Below the pieces are notes generated by a model. The model saw nothing but the letters and a program-made list of their open reading frames with translations, did not search any database and was not told the DNA's origin. From positions 1-64,000 of the forward strand of contig NZ_JNZA01000028.1 of NCBI RefSeq assembly GCF_000717345.1: a DNA stretch of 64,000 nt, written 5' to 3'. The translations under genes were made by a program, and so were the position numbers. Of this stretch, positions 8,539-19,005 are shown piece by piece. How positions within the stretch are numbered: the first letter of the stretch is position 1; every line of letters begins with the position of its first letter. The DNA is from Streptomyces lydicus (lineage in GTDB: Bacteria > Actinomycetota > Actinomycetes > Streptomycetales > Streptomycetaceae).

Positions 8539-8972
8539 GCGGTCCGCCGCCTCAGTTCGAGAAGTGCACGGGTCATGGCCACCGCGCCCCACACGGCCGC
8601 GAGCGCGGCCAGCAGGGTGCCCGCGAGGTACGCCAGCGCGAGCGCCGGCTGCCGGTGGCCGGCCAGCCGCTGGATGTCGACCGCGTAGGTGGAGAAGGTG
8701 GTGAAGCCGCCGAGGATGCCGGTGCCGAGGAAGGGGCGCAGCAGCCGGTGGGGTGCGCCGGCCTCGGTGATCAGCGCCATCAGGACGCCCATCAGCGCGC
8801 AGCCGACGGTGTTGACGGCCAGGATCGTCCAGGGGAAGGCACCGGGGGCCGTCGGCCAGAGGAGCGAGGCGCCGTAACGGGCCGTCGCGCCGATCGCGCC
8901 GCCCGCGGACACCGCGCCGATCACCGGCCACTGGCCCTGCCAGGGCGCGGGTCGGCGGGCTCGCTGTTCCAT
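8535..8972 (-). CDS. crcB: Fluoride ion channel CrcB/Fluc, first subunit
   Basis: A 145-residue CrcB/Fluc membrane protein with four hydrophobic helices. It has [13 protein letters not shown] near the N-terminus, the [15 protein letters not shown] segment with the conserved Asn, and [17 protein letters not shown] with the Phe-box Thr/Ser motif. It exports fluoride passively from the cytoplasm. It is the promoter-proximal gene of the crcB-DUF190-crcB operon and overlaps the next start by ATGA. The upstream region is shared with the divergent GntR gene and contains two inverted repeats. I looked for a fluoride riboswitch and did not find a convincing one. Confidence 0.93.
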   Translation of the reverse strand: MEQRARRPAPWQGQWPVIGAVSAGGAIGATARYGASLLWPTAPGAFPWTILAVNTVGCALMGVLMALITEAGAPHRLLRPFLGTGILGGFTTFSTYAVDIQRLAGHRQPALALAYLAGTLLAALAAVWGAVAMTRALLELRRRTA

Positions 8973-9014
8973 AGGACTCCCGAGATCATCGGCGCCCTCA
9001 GGCTATCCCTGGCG

Positions 9015-9046
9015 GTTTGACACCGTCAAACATGGGATGTTCCCAT
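9015..9046. promoter_or_regulatory. Two adjacent inverted repeats in the crcB/GntR divergent region
   Basis: GTTTGAC-acc-GTCAAAC (9015-9031) is directly followed by ATGGGA-tgt-TCCCAT (9032-9046). Each has perfect arms around a 3-nt spacer. They lie 28 bp before the GntR gene start and 43 bp upstream of crcB. Likely operators for the FadR-type regulator and perhaps for a second protein. Confidence 0.55.
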
Positions 9047-9073
9047 CACCGGTGGAATCAATAGGAGGAGACC

Positions 9074-9808
9074 GTGCCGCTGCGCAGCACCGCCCGCACC
9101 AACCTGGTGGACCTGGTCATCGAGCAGATGGAGAGCCTGATCGCGGACGGCGAGTGGGAGGTGGGGACGAAGATCCCCGCCGAACCGGTGCTCGTGGAGC
9201 GGCTCTCGGTGGGCCGCAACACCGTCCGCGAGGCGGTCCGCGCCCTGGTGCACACTGGGCTGCTGGAGCCGCGCCAGGGCGACGGCACCTACGTCCGCGC
9301 CCGCAGCGGCTTCGGTGCCGCCGTGCAGCGCAGGCTGCGGCGGGCCGGTGACCTGGAGACGTTCGAGGTGCGGGCCTCGCTGGAGCGCGATGCCGCGCGC
9401 CATGCCGCCCTGCGCCGTACCGACGAGGACCTCGCCGCGCTGCGCGCCGCGCTGGCCGAGCGGGCCCGCGCATGGCAGAGCGGCGACCTGACCGCCTTCG
9501 TCGACGCGGACCTGGACTTCCACCGCACCATCGCCGCCGCGGCCCACAACAGCGTCCTCGCCGAGCTGTACGCGCACCTCAGCGACGCCCTGCGCGCCAC
9601 GCTCCGGTCCGTCATCGGCGCCCCCGTCCCCGATTCCGTACGCAATCAGTACGAGGCGCACGAGGCCATCGTCGACGCCATCGAGGCGCGGGACGCGGAC
9701 GCCGCCGAGCGGGCGGCGCTGGCGCATCTGGCCGAGGGCATGGCGGCCCTGCGCGCCGGCGCCGAGGACGGCGACGGACCGGACCGCGCGACGGGGGTCC
9801 AGGAGTGA
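9074..9808 (+). CDS. GntR regulator, FadR subfamily (FCD domain)
   Basis: A 244-residue GntR regulator. The N-terminal winged helix (about 10-75) has the family pattern WEVGTKIPAEPVLVERLSVGRNTVREAVRALVHTGLLE and the wing RQGDGTYV. The C-terminal helical FCD domain has the expected metal- or ligand-binding residues in DLDFHRTIAAAAHN and EAHEAIVDAI. Such proteins are dimeric repressors of carboxylate or transporter genes. The GTG at 9074 follows AGGAGGAG. Its stop overlaps the GTG of an MFS transporter by 4 bp, so it almost certainly controls that transporter and itself through the inverted repeats upstream. Confidence 0.93.
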   Translation: MPLRSTARTNLVDLVIEQMESLIADGEWEVGTKIPAEPVLVERLSVGRNTVREAVRALVHTGLLEPRQGDGTYVRARSGFGAAVQRRLRRAGDLETFEVRASLERDAARHAALRRTDEDLAALRAALAERARAWQSGDLTAFVDADLDFHRTIAAAAHNSVLAELYAHLSDALRATLRSVIGAPVPDSVRNQYEAHEAIVDAIEARDADAAERAALAHLAEGMAALRAGAEDGDGPDRATGVQE

Positions 9809-11058
9809 CACCGAACCAAACCACGACCTACGCGGCGGACGCCCCGGCAGCGGCCGCCGCGACGCCGGCCACCGGCACGGGAGGGCGCCGCGCCCTGTAC
9901 GCCGGCACCGGCGTCGTCCTGCTGGCGCTGAACCTGCGCCCGGCGCTGGTCGCCGTCTCCCCGCTCGCCGGCACCATCCGCGACGCCAGCGGGATGTCGG
10001 CCGCCGCGACGAGCCTGCTCACCGCGCTGCCGCTGCTCTGCTTCGGCCTGCTGGCGCCCCTCGCGCCGCGGCTGGGGCGGCGCTTCGGCATGGAGCGGTC
10101 CCTGCTCGGCACGATGGCGCTGATCTGCCTGGGCACCGCGCTGCGGCTGCTGGATTCGGTCGTGGCGCTGTTCGCCGGGACGGTCGTGATCGGCGCGGGG
10201 ATAGCCGTCGCCAACGTCCTGCTGCCCGGCCTGATCAAGCGGGACTTCCCCGCCAGGACCGGGCTGATGACCGGCCTGTACTCCATGTCGCTGTTCGGCG
10301 GCGCCGCCCTGGCGGCCGGCGTCACGGTGCCCGTGCAGCAGGCCACCGGCCTCAGCTGGCAGACCACTCTCGCCTGTTGGGGCGGGCTCGCGGTGCTGGC
10401 GCTGCTCTTCTGGCTGCCGCGGGCCGGCCGTCGTACGCGGGTGGCGCGGGCCGCCGCCCAGGAGGCGGCGCACCCGGTGCGCGGGCTGTGGCGCGATCCG
10501 CTGGCCTGGCAGGTCACCGGCTACATGGGCCTCCAGTCGCTGAGTTACTACGCGGCCGCCGCCTGGCTGCCGACGATGCTCACCGACGCCGGGATGAGCG
10601 CCGGCGACGCGGGCTGGATGCTGTCCTTCTCCTCGCTGCTGGGCATCGCGGGCTCGTTCCTCGCCCCGGTCGTCGTCGGGCGGCGGCTGCCGGCCGGGGT
10701 GCTGGCGGCCGTCGGGGCGCTGTTGTGCGCGGCCGCCTTCACCGGTGTCCTGCTCGCGCCGGCCGAGGGCGCCTACCTGTGGATGGTGCTGCTCGGCCTC
10801 GGCCAGGGGGCGGCGATCAGCCTGGCGCTGCTGTTCATCGTCCAGCGCGCCCCGGACGCCCGGCACACCGCGCAGCTCTCCAGCACGGCCCAGTGCTTCG
10901 GTTACGTCCTCGCCGCCACCGGCCCGGCCGTGCTGGGCGCGGTGCACGACGCCTCGGGCAGCTGGACGGTGCCGCTGGCCGTGCTGCTGGCACTGCTGCT
11001 CCCGCAGGTCGCGGCCGGGTGGGGCGCGGCGCGCCCGCGGCACGTCAGGGGCCGGTAG
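9805..11058 (+). CDS. MFS transporter, CynX/NimT family
   Basis: A 417-residue major facilitator with 12 predicted helices. The segment LALNLRPALVAVSPL near the first helix is typical of the CynX/NimT (cyanate/nitroimidazole) subfamily, and LLPGLIKRDFPARTGLMTGLYSM is its conserved helix 4-5 region. It moves a small organic anion or drug across the plasma membrane. The start is the GTG at 9805, which overlaps the GntR stop (GTGA); the open frame upstream is out-of-frame coding for the regulator. Substrate cannot be read from sequence. Co-expression with the FadR-type protein suggests control by that substrate. Confidence 0.9.
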   Translation: MTPNQTTTYAADAPAAAAATPATGTGGRRALYAGTGVVLLALNLRPALVAVSPLAGTIRDASGMSAAATSLLTALPLLCFGLLAPLAPRLGRRFGMERSLLGTMALICLGTALRLLDSVVALFAGTVVIGAGIAVANVLLPGLIKRDFPARTGLMTGLYSMSLFGGAALAAGVTVPVQQATGLSWQTTLACWGGLAVLALLFWLPRAGRRTRVARAAAQEAAHPVRGLWRDPLAWQVTGYMGLQSLSYYAAAAWLPTMLTDAGMSAGDAGWMLSFSSLLGIAGSFLAPVVVGRRLPAGVLAAVGALLCAAAFTGVLLAPAEGAYLWMVLLGLGQGAAISLALLFIVQRAPDARHTAQLSSTAQCFGYVLAATGPAVLGAVHDASGSWTVPLAVLLALLLPQVAAGWGAARPRHVRGR

Positions 11059-11105
11059 GGAGCCGGCCGGTCACCGCGGGCCCGGCATGATCCGCAAGAC
11101 CCGGC

Positions 11106-12197
11106 CTAGAGCCAGCCGTTCCGCTTGAAGCCGCGGTGGATCACCCAGCAGGCGACCACGGTCAGCACCATCACCAGCGGATAGCCGAAGGTCCAGTGCT
11201 TCTCCGGCATGTACTCGAAGTTCATGCCGTACACGCCGCAGACCATGGTCGGCACGGCCAGGATCGCGACCCAGGCACTGATTTTGCGCATGTCCTCGTT
11301 CTGGGCGACGGTGACCTGCGCGAGATGGGCCTGGAGTATGGAGTTGAGCAGTTCGTCGAAGGCGGTGATCTGCTCGGTGACCCGGTCGAGGTGGTCGGCG
11401 ACGTCCCGGAAGTACGTCTTGATCCGGGGGTCGACCTGCCGCATCGGCTGCGTCGCCAGCTCCTGCATCGGCCGGTCCAACGGGGCGACCGCGCGCCGAA
11501 GTTCGAGCAGTTCGCGCTTGAGCTGGTAGATCCGGCCGGCCCCGCCGCTGCCGCGTACGGAGAAGACCTCGCTCTCGACGTCGTCGATGTCGTCCTGGAC
11601 GGCGGCCGTGACGTCCAGGTAGTCGTCCACGACGAGGTCGGCGATGGCGTGCAGCACGGCGGACGGGCCGAGCGCCAGCTGCTCGGGCTCGCACTCCAGT
11701 TGCTCCCGCAGCGGGCCCAGCGAGCCGTGCCCGCCGTGCCGAACGGTGATCACGAAGTCGGTGCCGGTGAAGACCATGATCTCGCCGGTCTCCACGACCT
11801 CGCTGGTGTCGGTCAGCTGGTCGTGCTCGACGTAGCGGACGGTCTTGAAGACCGTGAACAGCGAGCCGTCGTACGTCTCCAGCTTGGGCCGCTGATGGGC
11901 GTGCACGGCGTCCTCGACGGCGAGCGGATGCAGCCCGAACAGCTCGACGATTCCGGAGAATTCCTTCTCGGACGGCTCGTGCAGCCCGATCCAGACGAAT
12001 CCCCGGCCCGCCTCGCGGACCCGGCGTATCGCCACATCGGCCGGGTGGTTGCCGTCCTGCCGCACCCCGTCCACGTAGACAGCGCAGTTCACCACGGCGG
12101 TGCCGAGCGGCGAACGCGCCGGGTGGCTGAGGTCGACTCCCCGGGTGCGCGGCTGCGGCAGCCGGACGGCCTTACGGAGGTTACTGATCACCGACAC
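11106..12197 (-). CDS. corA: CorA-family magnesium/cobalt transporter
   Basis: A protein of about 363 residues with a large cytoplasmic alpha/beta N-terminal domain and two C-terminal transmembrane helices. The loop between the helices carries the diagnostic YGMNFEYMPE (GMN motif). The pentamer forms a Mg2+ channel gated by cytoplasmic Mg2+. A long helix precedes the first membrane segment, as in the structures known for the family. The chosen start is a GTG at 12197, giving VSVISNLRK; an ATG-class start 42 bp upstream is possible. No operon partners; it is convergent with the MFS gene to its left and lies downstream of the DHA2 exporter gene on the same strand. Confidence 0.94.
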   Translation of the reverse strand: MSVISNLRKAVRLPQPRTRGVDLSHPARSPLGTAVVNCAVYVDGVRQDGNHPADVAIRRVREAGRGFVWIGLHEPSEKEFSGIVELFGLHPLAVEDAVHAHQRPKLETYDGSLFTVFKTVRYVEHDQLTDTSEVVETGEIMVFTGTDFVITVRHGGHGSLGPLREQLECEPEQLALGPSAVLHAIADLVVDDYLDVTAAVQDDIDDVESEVFSVRGSGGAGRIYQLKRELLELRRAVAPLDRPMQELATQPMRQVDPRIKTYFRDVADHLDRVTEQITAFDELLNSILQAHLAQVTVAQNEDMRKISAWVAILAVPTMVCGVYGMNFEYMPEKHWTFGYPLVMVLTVVACWVIHRGFKRNGWL

Positions 12198-12338
12198 CCG
12201 GCCAGTATGGCTGCTGCCCGGCCGCGAACGGTATGCCAAAGGGGCTGTTTTTCCGCAGACGGCTCCCGCCGGGCGGCTTCCGGCGGCGGCTTCCGGCGGG
12301 CCGCTGTGCGGGGACGGGCCCCGTTCGCGGGGGGGCCG

Positions 12339-13874
12339 TCAGCCCACCGGGGCCGGCTGCCGCTCCGCCGCCCGGTCCGCGTCACCCTGCGGCACCGCCC
12401 TGTCCGCCTCCGCCGCCGCATGCTGCGTACGCGCCCGGCGCGGCAGCAGGAACAGCAGGCCGAAGACGAGGACCAGGCCGGCCGAGACCCACCACAGCGC
12501 GTGGACCGTGGCGTCGACGAACGAGGCTCCCGCCGCGGCGCCGCCCGGCCGGCCCGGGTCGCCGGTGACCCCGAAGAAGGCCACCGAGGACAGCCCCAGG
12601 CCGAGCGCCATGCCCAGCTGGCCGGTGGTGTTGAAGATCCCGGACGCCGAGCCGGAGTGCTCCGCCGGTACGTCGGAGATCGCCGCATCGGTGAGGGGGG
12701 CGACGATCAGCCCCATACCGGCCCCCATCAGCACCATCGCCGGCACCATCTGGAGGGACGTCATGGCGGTGCCCTGCCGCCCGGCCTGCCAGAGGTAGAG
12801 CAGCGCACCGGCCAGCATGATCAGCGCGCCCGCCTGCAGCACCTTCCGGCCGAAGCGCGGCACCAGCTTCTGCACGGACATCCCGGCCGCGGCCGAGCAG
12901 GCCAGCGAGAACGGCACCCCGGTCAGTCCCGCGTGCAGCGGGCCCCAGCCCAGGCCCAGCTGCATGTAGAGCGTCCAGATCAGGAAGAACAGGCCGCTGA
13001 CCGCGCCGAACGTCAGCTGCACGCCGGCCCCCGCCGCGAAGGTCCGGACCCGGAAGAGGGAGAGCTCGACCAGCGGCGAGCCGTCCTTGCGGGCCTTGGC
13101 GCGCTCGTAGCGCACGAAGAGCGCCAGGACCACCGGGCTCAGGGCCATCGAGACGAAACCCCACAGCGGCCAGCCGGACTCCCGGCCCTGGGTGAGCGGG
13201 TAGAGCAGCATCAGCAGGCCCGCGGTGGCCAGCGCGGTGCCGACGAGGTCGAGGCGCAGCGCCTCCGGGGACCGGGACTCGGTGAGGAAACGGCGGCCGA
13301 GCAGGATGCCGGCGATCCCGACCGGCAGGTTGATCAGGAAGATCGGGCGCCAGCCGAGGCCGAAGAGGTCACCCTCGGTGAGCAGGGCGCCGATCAGCGG
13401 GCCGCAGACCGCGCCCAGGCCGATCACCGCGCCGAACATGCCGAAGACCTTGCCGCGCTCGTGCGCGGGGAAGCTGACGTGGATGATCGCCAGCACCTGC
13501 GGCACCATCAGCGCGGCCATCGCGCCCTGCAGCACCCGCGCACCGACCAGCATCCCCGGCGTCGCGGCGAACCCGCACAGCGCCGAGGCGACGGTGAACC
13601 CGGCCATGCCGAGCAGGAAGACCCGCCTGCGGCCGTGGATGTCCCCGAGCCGGCCGCCGGTGATCAGGCCGAGGGCGAACGCGAGCGCGTAGCCGGCGGT
13701 GACCCATTGCAGGGCGCTGAAGGTGGCGCCGGTCTCCTGCTGGATGCGCGGCAGGGCGATGTTGACGATGGTCGCGTCGACCAGGTCCATGAAACTGGCC
13801 GTGAGGACGACGGCGAGCGCGATCCAGCGTCTGCGGTCGGCCGCGGCGGGGGCCACGGGGACGGTCGTGGGCAT
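12339..13874 (-). CDS. MFS drug exporter, DHA2 (EmrB/QacA) family
   Basis: A 511-residue major facilitator with 14 predicted helices, the DHA2 layout. Visible motifs are SFMDLVDATIVNIALPRIQ in helix 1 (motif D1), GGRLGDIHGRRRVFLLG (motif A) and the motif C region in helix 5. Such proteins expel drugs, dyes or antibiotics with proton antiport. The ATG at 13874 follows GGAGAG. It is divergent from a WYL-domain regulator with a 94-bp intergenic region that carries a TAGGAC/GTCCTA inverted repeat, so repression by that regulator is likely. The C-terminus is a short polar tail. Substrate unknown. Confidence 0.93.
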   Translation of the reverse strand: MPTTVPVAPAAADRRRWIALAVVLTASFMDLVDATIVNIALPRIQQETGATFSALQWVTAGYALAFALGLITGGRLGDIHGRRRVFLLGMAGFTVASALCGFAATPGMLVGARVLQGAMAALMVPQVLAIIHVSFPAHERGKVFGMFGAVIGLGAVCGPLIGALLTEGDLFGLGWRPIFLINLPVGIAGILLGRRFLTESRSPEALRLDLVGTALATAGLLMLLYPLTQGRESGWPLWGFVSMALSPVVLALFVRYERAKARKDGSPLVELSLFRVRTFAAGAGVQLTFGAVSGLFFLIWTLYMQLGLGWGPLHAGLTGVPFSLACSAAAGMSVQKLVPRFGRKVLQAGALIMLAGALLYLWQAGRQGTAMTSLQMVPAMVLMGAGMGLIVAPLTDAAISDVPAEHSGSASGIFNTTGQLGMALGLGLSSVAFFGVTGDPGRPGGAAAGASFVDATVHALWWVSAGLVLVFGLLFLLPRRARTQHAAAEADRAVPQGDADRAAERQPAPVG

Positions 13875-13926
13875 GGGTTCTCTCCAAGGGCTGTGGTGTG
13901 CGACGCCGTCGACGTTAGGCGGGATA

Positions 13927-13945
13927 TAGGACAGCCCCGGTCCTA
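13927..13945. promoter_or_regulatory. Inverted repeat operator between DHA2 exporter and WYL regulator
   Basis: TAGGAC (13927-13932) and GTCCTA (13940-13945) are perfect arms around a 7-nt spacer, 24 bp before the regulator's ATG and 53 bp from the exporter's ATG. A natural operator for the YafY-like regulator controlling both divergent genes. Confidence 0.6.
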
Positions 13946-13968
13946 CTGGGAGAGGCATCATCGGCGCC

Positions 13969-14973
13969 ATGAGTGAGACGTCGGCACGACTGCTGAATCT
14001 GTTGTCCCTGCTCCAGACCCCCCGCGAATGGCCCGGCAGCGAGCTGGCCGGCCGGCTCGGGGTCACCTCCCGCACGATCCGCCGCGACATCGAGCGGCTG
14101 CGCGACCTGGGGTATCCGGTGCACGCCACGATGGGCGCCGACGGCGGCTACCGGCTGGCGGCGGGCACCGCGATGCCGCCGCTGCTGCTGGACGACGAGG
14201 AGGCGGTGGCCATCGCGGTCGGGCTGCGCTCGGCGGCCGGGCACACCATCGAGGGCATCGAGGAGGCGTCCGTACGGGCGCTGGCCAAGCTGGAACAGGT
14301 GCTGCCGGCCCGGCTGCGGCGCCGGGTGGGCACCCTCGGCACGGCCACCGTCCCGCTGCCGGCCGGCGACGGCCCGACCGTCGACCCGGAACATCTGACG
14401 GTACTCGCCGCGGCCATCGCCAATCACGAGCGGCTGCGCTTCGGCTATCAGGCGGGCGCCGGCACCCGCAGCAAACGCCTGGTGGAACCGCACCGGCTGG
14501 TGGCGGCGGGCCGCCGCTGGTACCTGGTGGCATACGACAACGACCGCGAGGACTGGCGGATCTTCCGGGTGGACCGGCTGAGCGAGCCGTTCCCCACCGG
14601 GGTACGGACCCCGCCGCGCGAGCTGCCGGCCGCCGACGCGGGCGCCTACGTCCGGGAGCGGATGCAGGGCACGGCGGCGTCGCACCGCGCGGTGGCCACG
14701 GTGTACGCCCCCGCCGCGGAGGTGGCCGGCCGGCTGGGCGGACCGGCGGCGGGCGAGGTCGAGCCGCTCGACGAGGCGTCCTGCCGCTGGCACAGCAGGC
14801 CCGATTCGCTGGAGTGGCTGGCCGTGCGGCTGACGCTGCTGGGGCACGAGTTCACGGTGCACGAGCCGGCCGAGCTGACCGCGTATCTGCGGGCGCTGGG
14901 CGGGCGGGCGAGCCGGGCGGCGGACCGGGGCGCGCCCGGCGGACCGGCCGCGGACCCGGAACAGGCACCGTGA
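13969..14973 (+). CDS. YafY-type transcriptional regulator (HTH-11 plus WYL domain)
   Basis: A 334-residue regulator. The DeoR-like winged helix at about 5-60 has GSELAGRLGVTSRTIRRDIERLRDLGYPV and the wing GADGGYRLAAG. A central WYL domain follows, recognisable by HRLVAAGRRWYLVAYDNDREDWRIFRVDRL, and then a WCX-like tail. WYL domains bind nucleic acid or small ligands. The gene is divergent from a DHA2 exporter and shares its promoter region with an inverted repeat, so it is the likely local repressor. Downstream, the copper ATPase promoter begins only 5 bp after its stop codon. Confidence 0.93.
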   Translation: MSETSARLLNLLSLLQTPREWPGSELAGRLGVTSRTIRRDIERLRDLGYPVHATMGADGGYRLAAGTAMPPLLLDDEEAVAIAVGLRSAAGHTIEGIEEASVRALAKLEQVLPARLRRRVGTLGTATVPLPAGDGPTVDPEHLTVLAAAIANHERLRFGYQAGAGTRSKRLVEPHRLVAAGRRWYLVAYDNDREDWRIFRVDRLSEPFPTGVRTPPRELPAADAGAYVRERMQGTAASHRAVATVYAPAAEVAGRLGGPAAGEVEPLDEASCRWHSRPDSLEWLAVRLTLLGHEFTVHEPAELTAYLRALGGRASRAADRGAPGGPAADPEQAP

Positions 14974-14977
14974 CGGA

Positions 14978-14994
14978 ATACCCCTAGGGGGTAT
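14978..14994 (+). promoter_or_regulatory. CsoR-type copper operator before copA
   Basis: ATACCCC-tag-GGGGTAT is a perfect inverted repeat that matches the known actinobacterial CsoR box (TACCCC/GGGGTA). It lies 74 bp before the ATG of the copper ATPase. In Streptomyces CsoR represses copper genes until Cu(I) binds. No csoR gene is in the window. Confidence 0.85.
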
Positions 14995-15067
14995 ATGGTT
15001 CTCGCCAGGGAACGCGCACTCGCACCACGCACTGGCAGCATGAGTCGCAGTACACCGAGGAGCACTG

Positions 15068-17347
<2,280 letters not shown>

Positions 17348-17417
17348 CCCGCACCGACAGGGGTCTGCCCGCACTGGCACCTGTCTCCAGTTCTGGAGCC
17401 GGAACATTGGCAGATCG

Positions 17418-17447
17418 CTCACCCGCCGGCCGCGGCCGGCGGGTGAG
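17418..17447. terminator. 30-bp perfect palindrome after copA
   Basis: CTCACCCGCCGGCCG and its exact reverse complement form a 30-bp palindrome 70 bp after the copA stop and 38 bp before the KAS III start. Most likely a terminator of copA; an operator or leader hairpin of the next gene is possible. Confidence 0.6.
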
Positions 17448-17485
17448 ACTGGTGGGGAACCGTCCGTCCACGTACAGGGGAACTC

Positions 17486-18424
17486 ATGACCGGGTCACGC
17501 GTTCTGGCTCTCGGCCATTACCAGCCCTCCGGCGTGCTCACCAACGACGACCTCGCCAAGATCGTCGAGACCGACGACGCATGGATCCGCAGCCGGGTCG
17601 GGATCCGCACCCGGCACATCGCGGCGGCGGACGAGACGGTGGACTCCATGGCGGCGGCCGCCGCCGAGAAGGCCCTCGCCGGCAGCGGCCTCGCCCCGCA
17701 GGACATCGACCTGGTGCTGGTCGCCACCTGCACGGCCACCGACCGCAGTCCGAACGCCGCGGCCCGGGTCGCCGCCCGGCTCGGGCTGGACGCGCCCGCC
17801 ACGATGGACATCAACGTCGTCTGCTCCGGCTTCACCCACGCGCTGGCCACCGCCGACCACGCCATCCGGGCCGGTTCCGCGACGAACGCGCTGGTCATCG
17901 GGTCGGAGAAGTTCACCGCCGTGACCGACTGGACGGACCGTACGACCTGTGTGCTGGTCGGCGACGGGGCCGGCGCCGCGGTGGTCACCGCCGCGCCGGA
18001 GCCGGAGATCGGCCCGGTGCTGTGGGGTTCGGTACCGCAGATGGGCGGCGCGGTCCGCATCGAGGGCGAGCCGGCCCGCTTCGCCCAGGAGGGCCAGACC
18101 GTCTACCGCTGGGCGACGACCCGGCTCCCGGACATCGCCCGGCAGGTCTGCGAACGCTCCGGGATCCAGCCGGCCGACCTCGCGGGCGTGGTGCTCCACC
18201 AGGCCAACCTGCGGATCATCGAGCCGGTCGCGCAGCGGCTCGGCGCGGTCAACGCGGTGGTCGCCAAGGACGTCGTCGACTCCGGGAACACCTCCGCCGC
18301 GTCCGTGCCGCTCGCCCTGTCCAAGCTGGTCGAACGCCGGGAGATCGGCTCCGGCGACCCGGTGCTGCTGTTCGCCTTCGGCGGCAACCTCTCCTACGCC
18401 GGCCAGGTCATCCGCTGCCCGTGA
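17486..18424 (+). CDS. Beta-ketoacyl-ACP synthase III family protein (FabH-like), stand-alone
   Basis: A 312-residue thiolase-fold enzyme of the KAS III family. The catalytic triad is complete: Cys113 in INVVCSGFTHA, His238 in LHQANLRI and Asn268 in SGNTSAAS. Glycine-rich GDGAGAAVV and the C-terminal FGGNLSYAG are also typical. KAS III condenses an acyl-CoA starter with malonyl-ACP; relatives make other acyl transfers in secondary metabolism. Here there are no acpP, fabD or fabF neighbours, unlike the housekeeping fabH operon, so this is a paralogue of unclear starter specificity. The ATG at 17486 follows GGGGAA. Confidence 0.93.
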   Translation: MTGSRVLALGHYQPSGVLTNDDLAKIVETDDAWIRSRVGIRTRHIAAADETVDSMAAAAAEKALAGSGLAPQDIDLVLVATCTATDRSPNAAARVAARLGLDAPATMDINVVCSGFTHALATADHAIRAGSATNALVIGSEKFTAVTDWTDRTTCVLVGDGAGAAVVTAAPEPEIGPVLWGSVPQMGGAVRIEGEPARFAQEGQTVYRWATTRLPDIARQVCERSGIQPADLAGVVLHQANLRIIEPVAQRLGAVNAVVAKDVVDSGNTSAASVPLALSKLVERREIGSGDPVLLFAFGGNLSYAGQVIRCP

Positions 18425-18518
18425 GGCGGGCCCGGCCGCGACCGGGGCATCCCGCGCCTGCCGGGTCGCGTCCGATTCGTTCAAGACCGCGGCGCGGCGG
18501 GCTGCCTACGCTCGCGCC

Positions 18519-18941
18519 ATGACCACTGCCGCACAGCCTTCGCCCCCGTTCCCCCGGTTCGCCGCCATCGGGATGGTCGTCGCCGACATGGCCGCCTCCC
18601 TCGCCTTCTACCGCCGCCTCGGCCTCGTCGTCCCCGCCGAGGCGGACACCGCCCCGCACGCCGAGGCGCAGCTGCCCGGCGGTCTGCGCCTGATGTGGGA
18701 CTCGTACGCGACCGCCCGCGCAGTCGACCCGGACTGGACGCCTCCGCAGGCCGGCTCCCCCACGGGGCTGGCGTTCGAGTGCGACGGCCCGGCCGGGGTG
18801 GACGCCCTCTACGCGGAACTCACCGCGGCCGGCCATCCGGGCGAGAAGCCTCCGTGGGACGCGTTCTGGGGCCAGCGCTACGCGGTCGTCCGCGACCCGG
18901 ACGGCCACGGGGTGGACCTGTTCGCGCCCCTGCCGCAGTGA
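18519..18941 (+). CDS. VOC-superfamily (glyoxalase/bleomycin-resistance fold) protein
   Basis: A 140-residue protein with two beta-alpha-beta-beta-beta repeats of the vicinal oxygen chelate superfamily. FAAIGMVVADMAASLAFYRRLGL opens the first repeat and YAVVRDPDGHGVDLFAP closes the second. Members are glyoxalases, dioxygenases or drug-binding proteins; metal ligands are not obviously conserved here, so it may be a binding protein. The ATG at 18519 begins the domain; the longer open frame upstream is the shadow of the KAS III gene. It follows that gene by 94 bp with no evident functional link. Confidence 0.88.
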   Translation: MTTAAQPSPPFPRFAAIGMVVADMAASLAFYRRLGLVVPAEADTAPHAEAQLPGGLRLMWDSYATARAVDPDWTPPQAGSPTGLAFECDGPAGVDALYAELTAAGHPGEKPPWDAFWGQRYAVVRDPDGHGVDLFAPLPQ

Positions 18942-19005
18942 CGGCTCCCCGGCCGCCGCGCCTCCTGGCCGGCGGGCCACGGCGGGCCAAGGCGAAAGAC
19001 ACGCC

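Noticed and set aside
8973..9073. Possible fluoride riboswitch before crcB
   Set aside because: The minus-strand text has GGTGATGGGAAC and a later GATGATCTC that recall the crcB motif, but the P1 pairing (GGNGA with TCNCC) and the pseudoknot pairing fail, and the region is better explained by two inverted repeats.
11136..13976. 946-codon open frame on the plus strand across corA and the DHA2 exporter
   Set aside because: It is antisense to two clear family genes, and its His/Gln/Arg-rich translation is typical of high-GC shadow frames.
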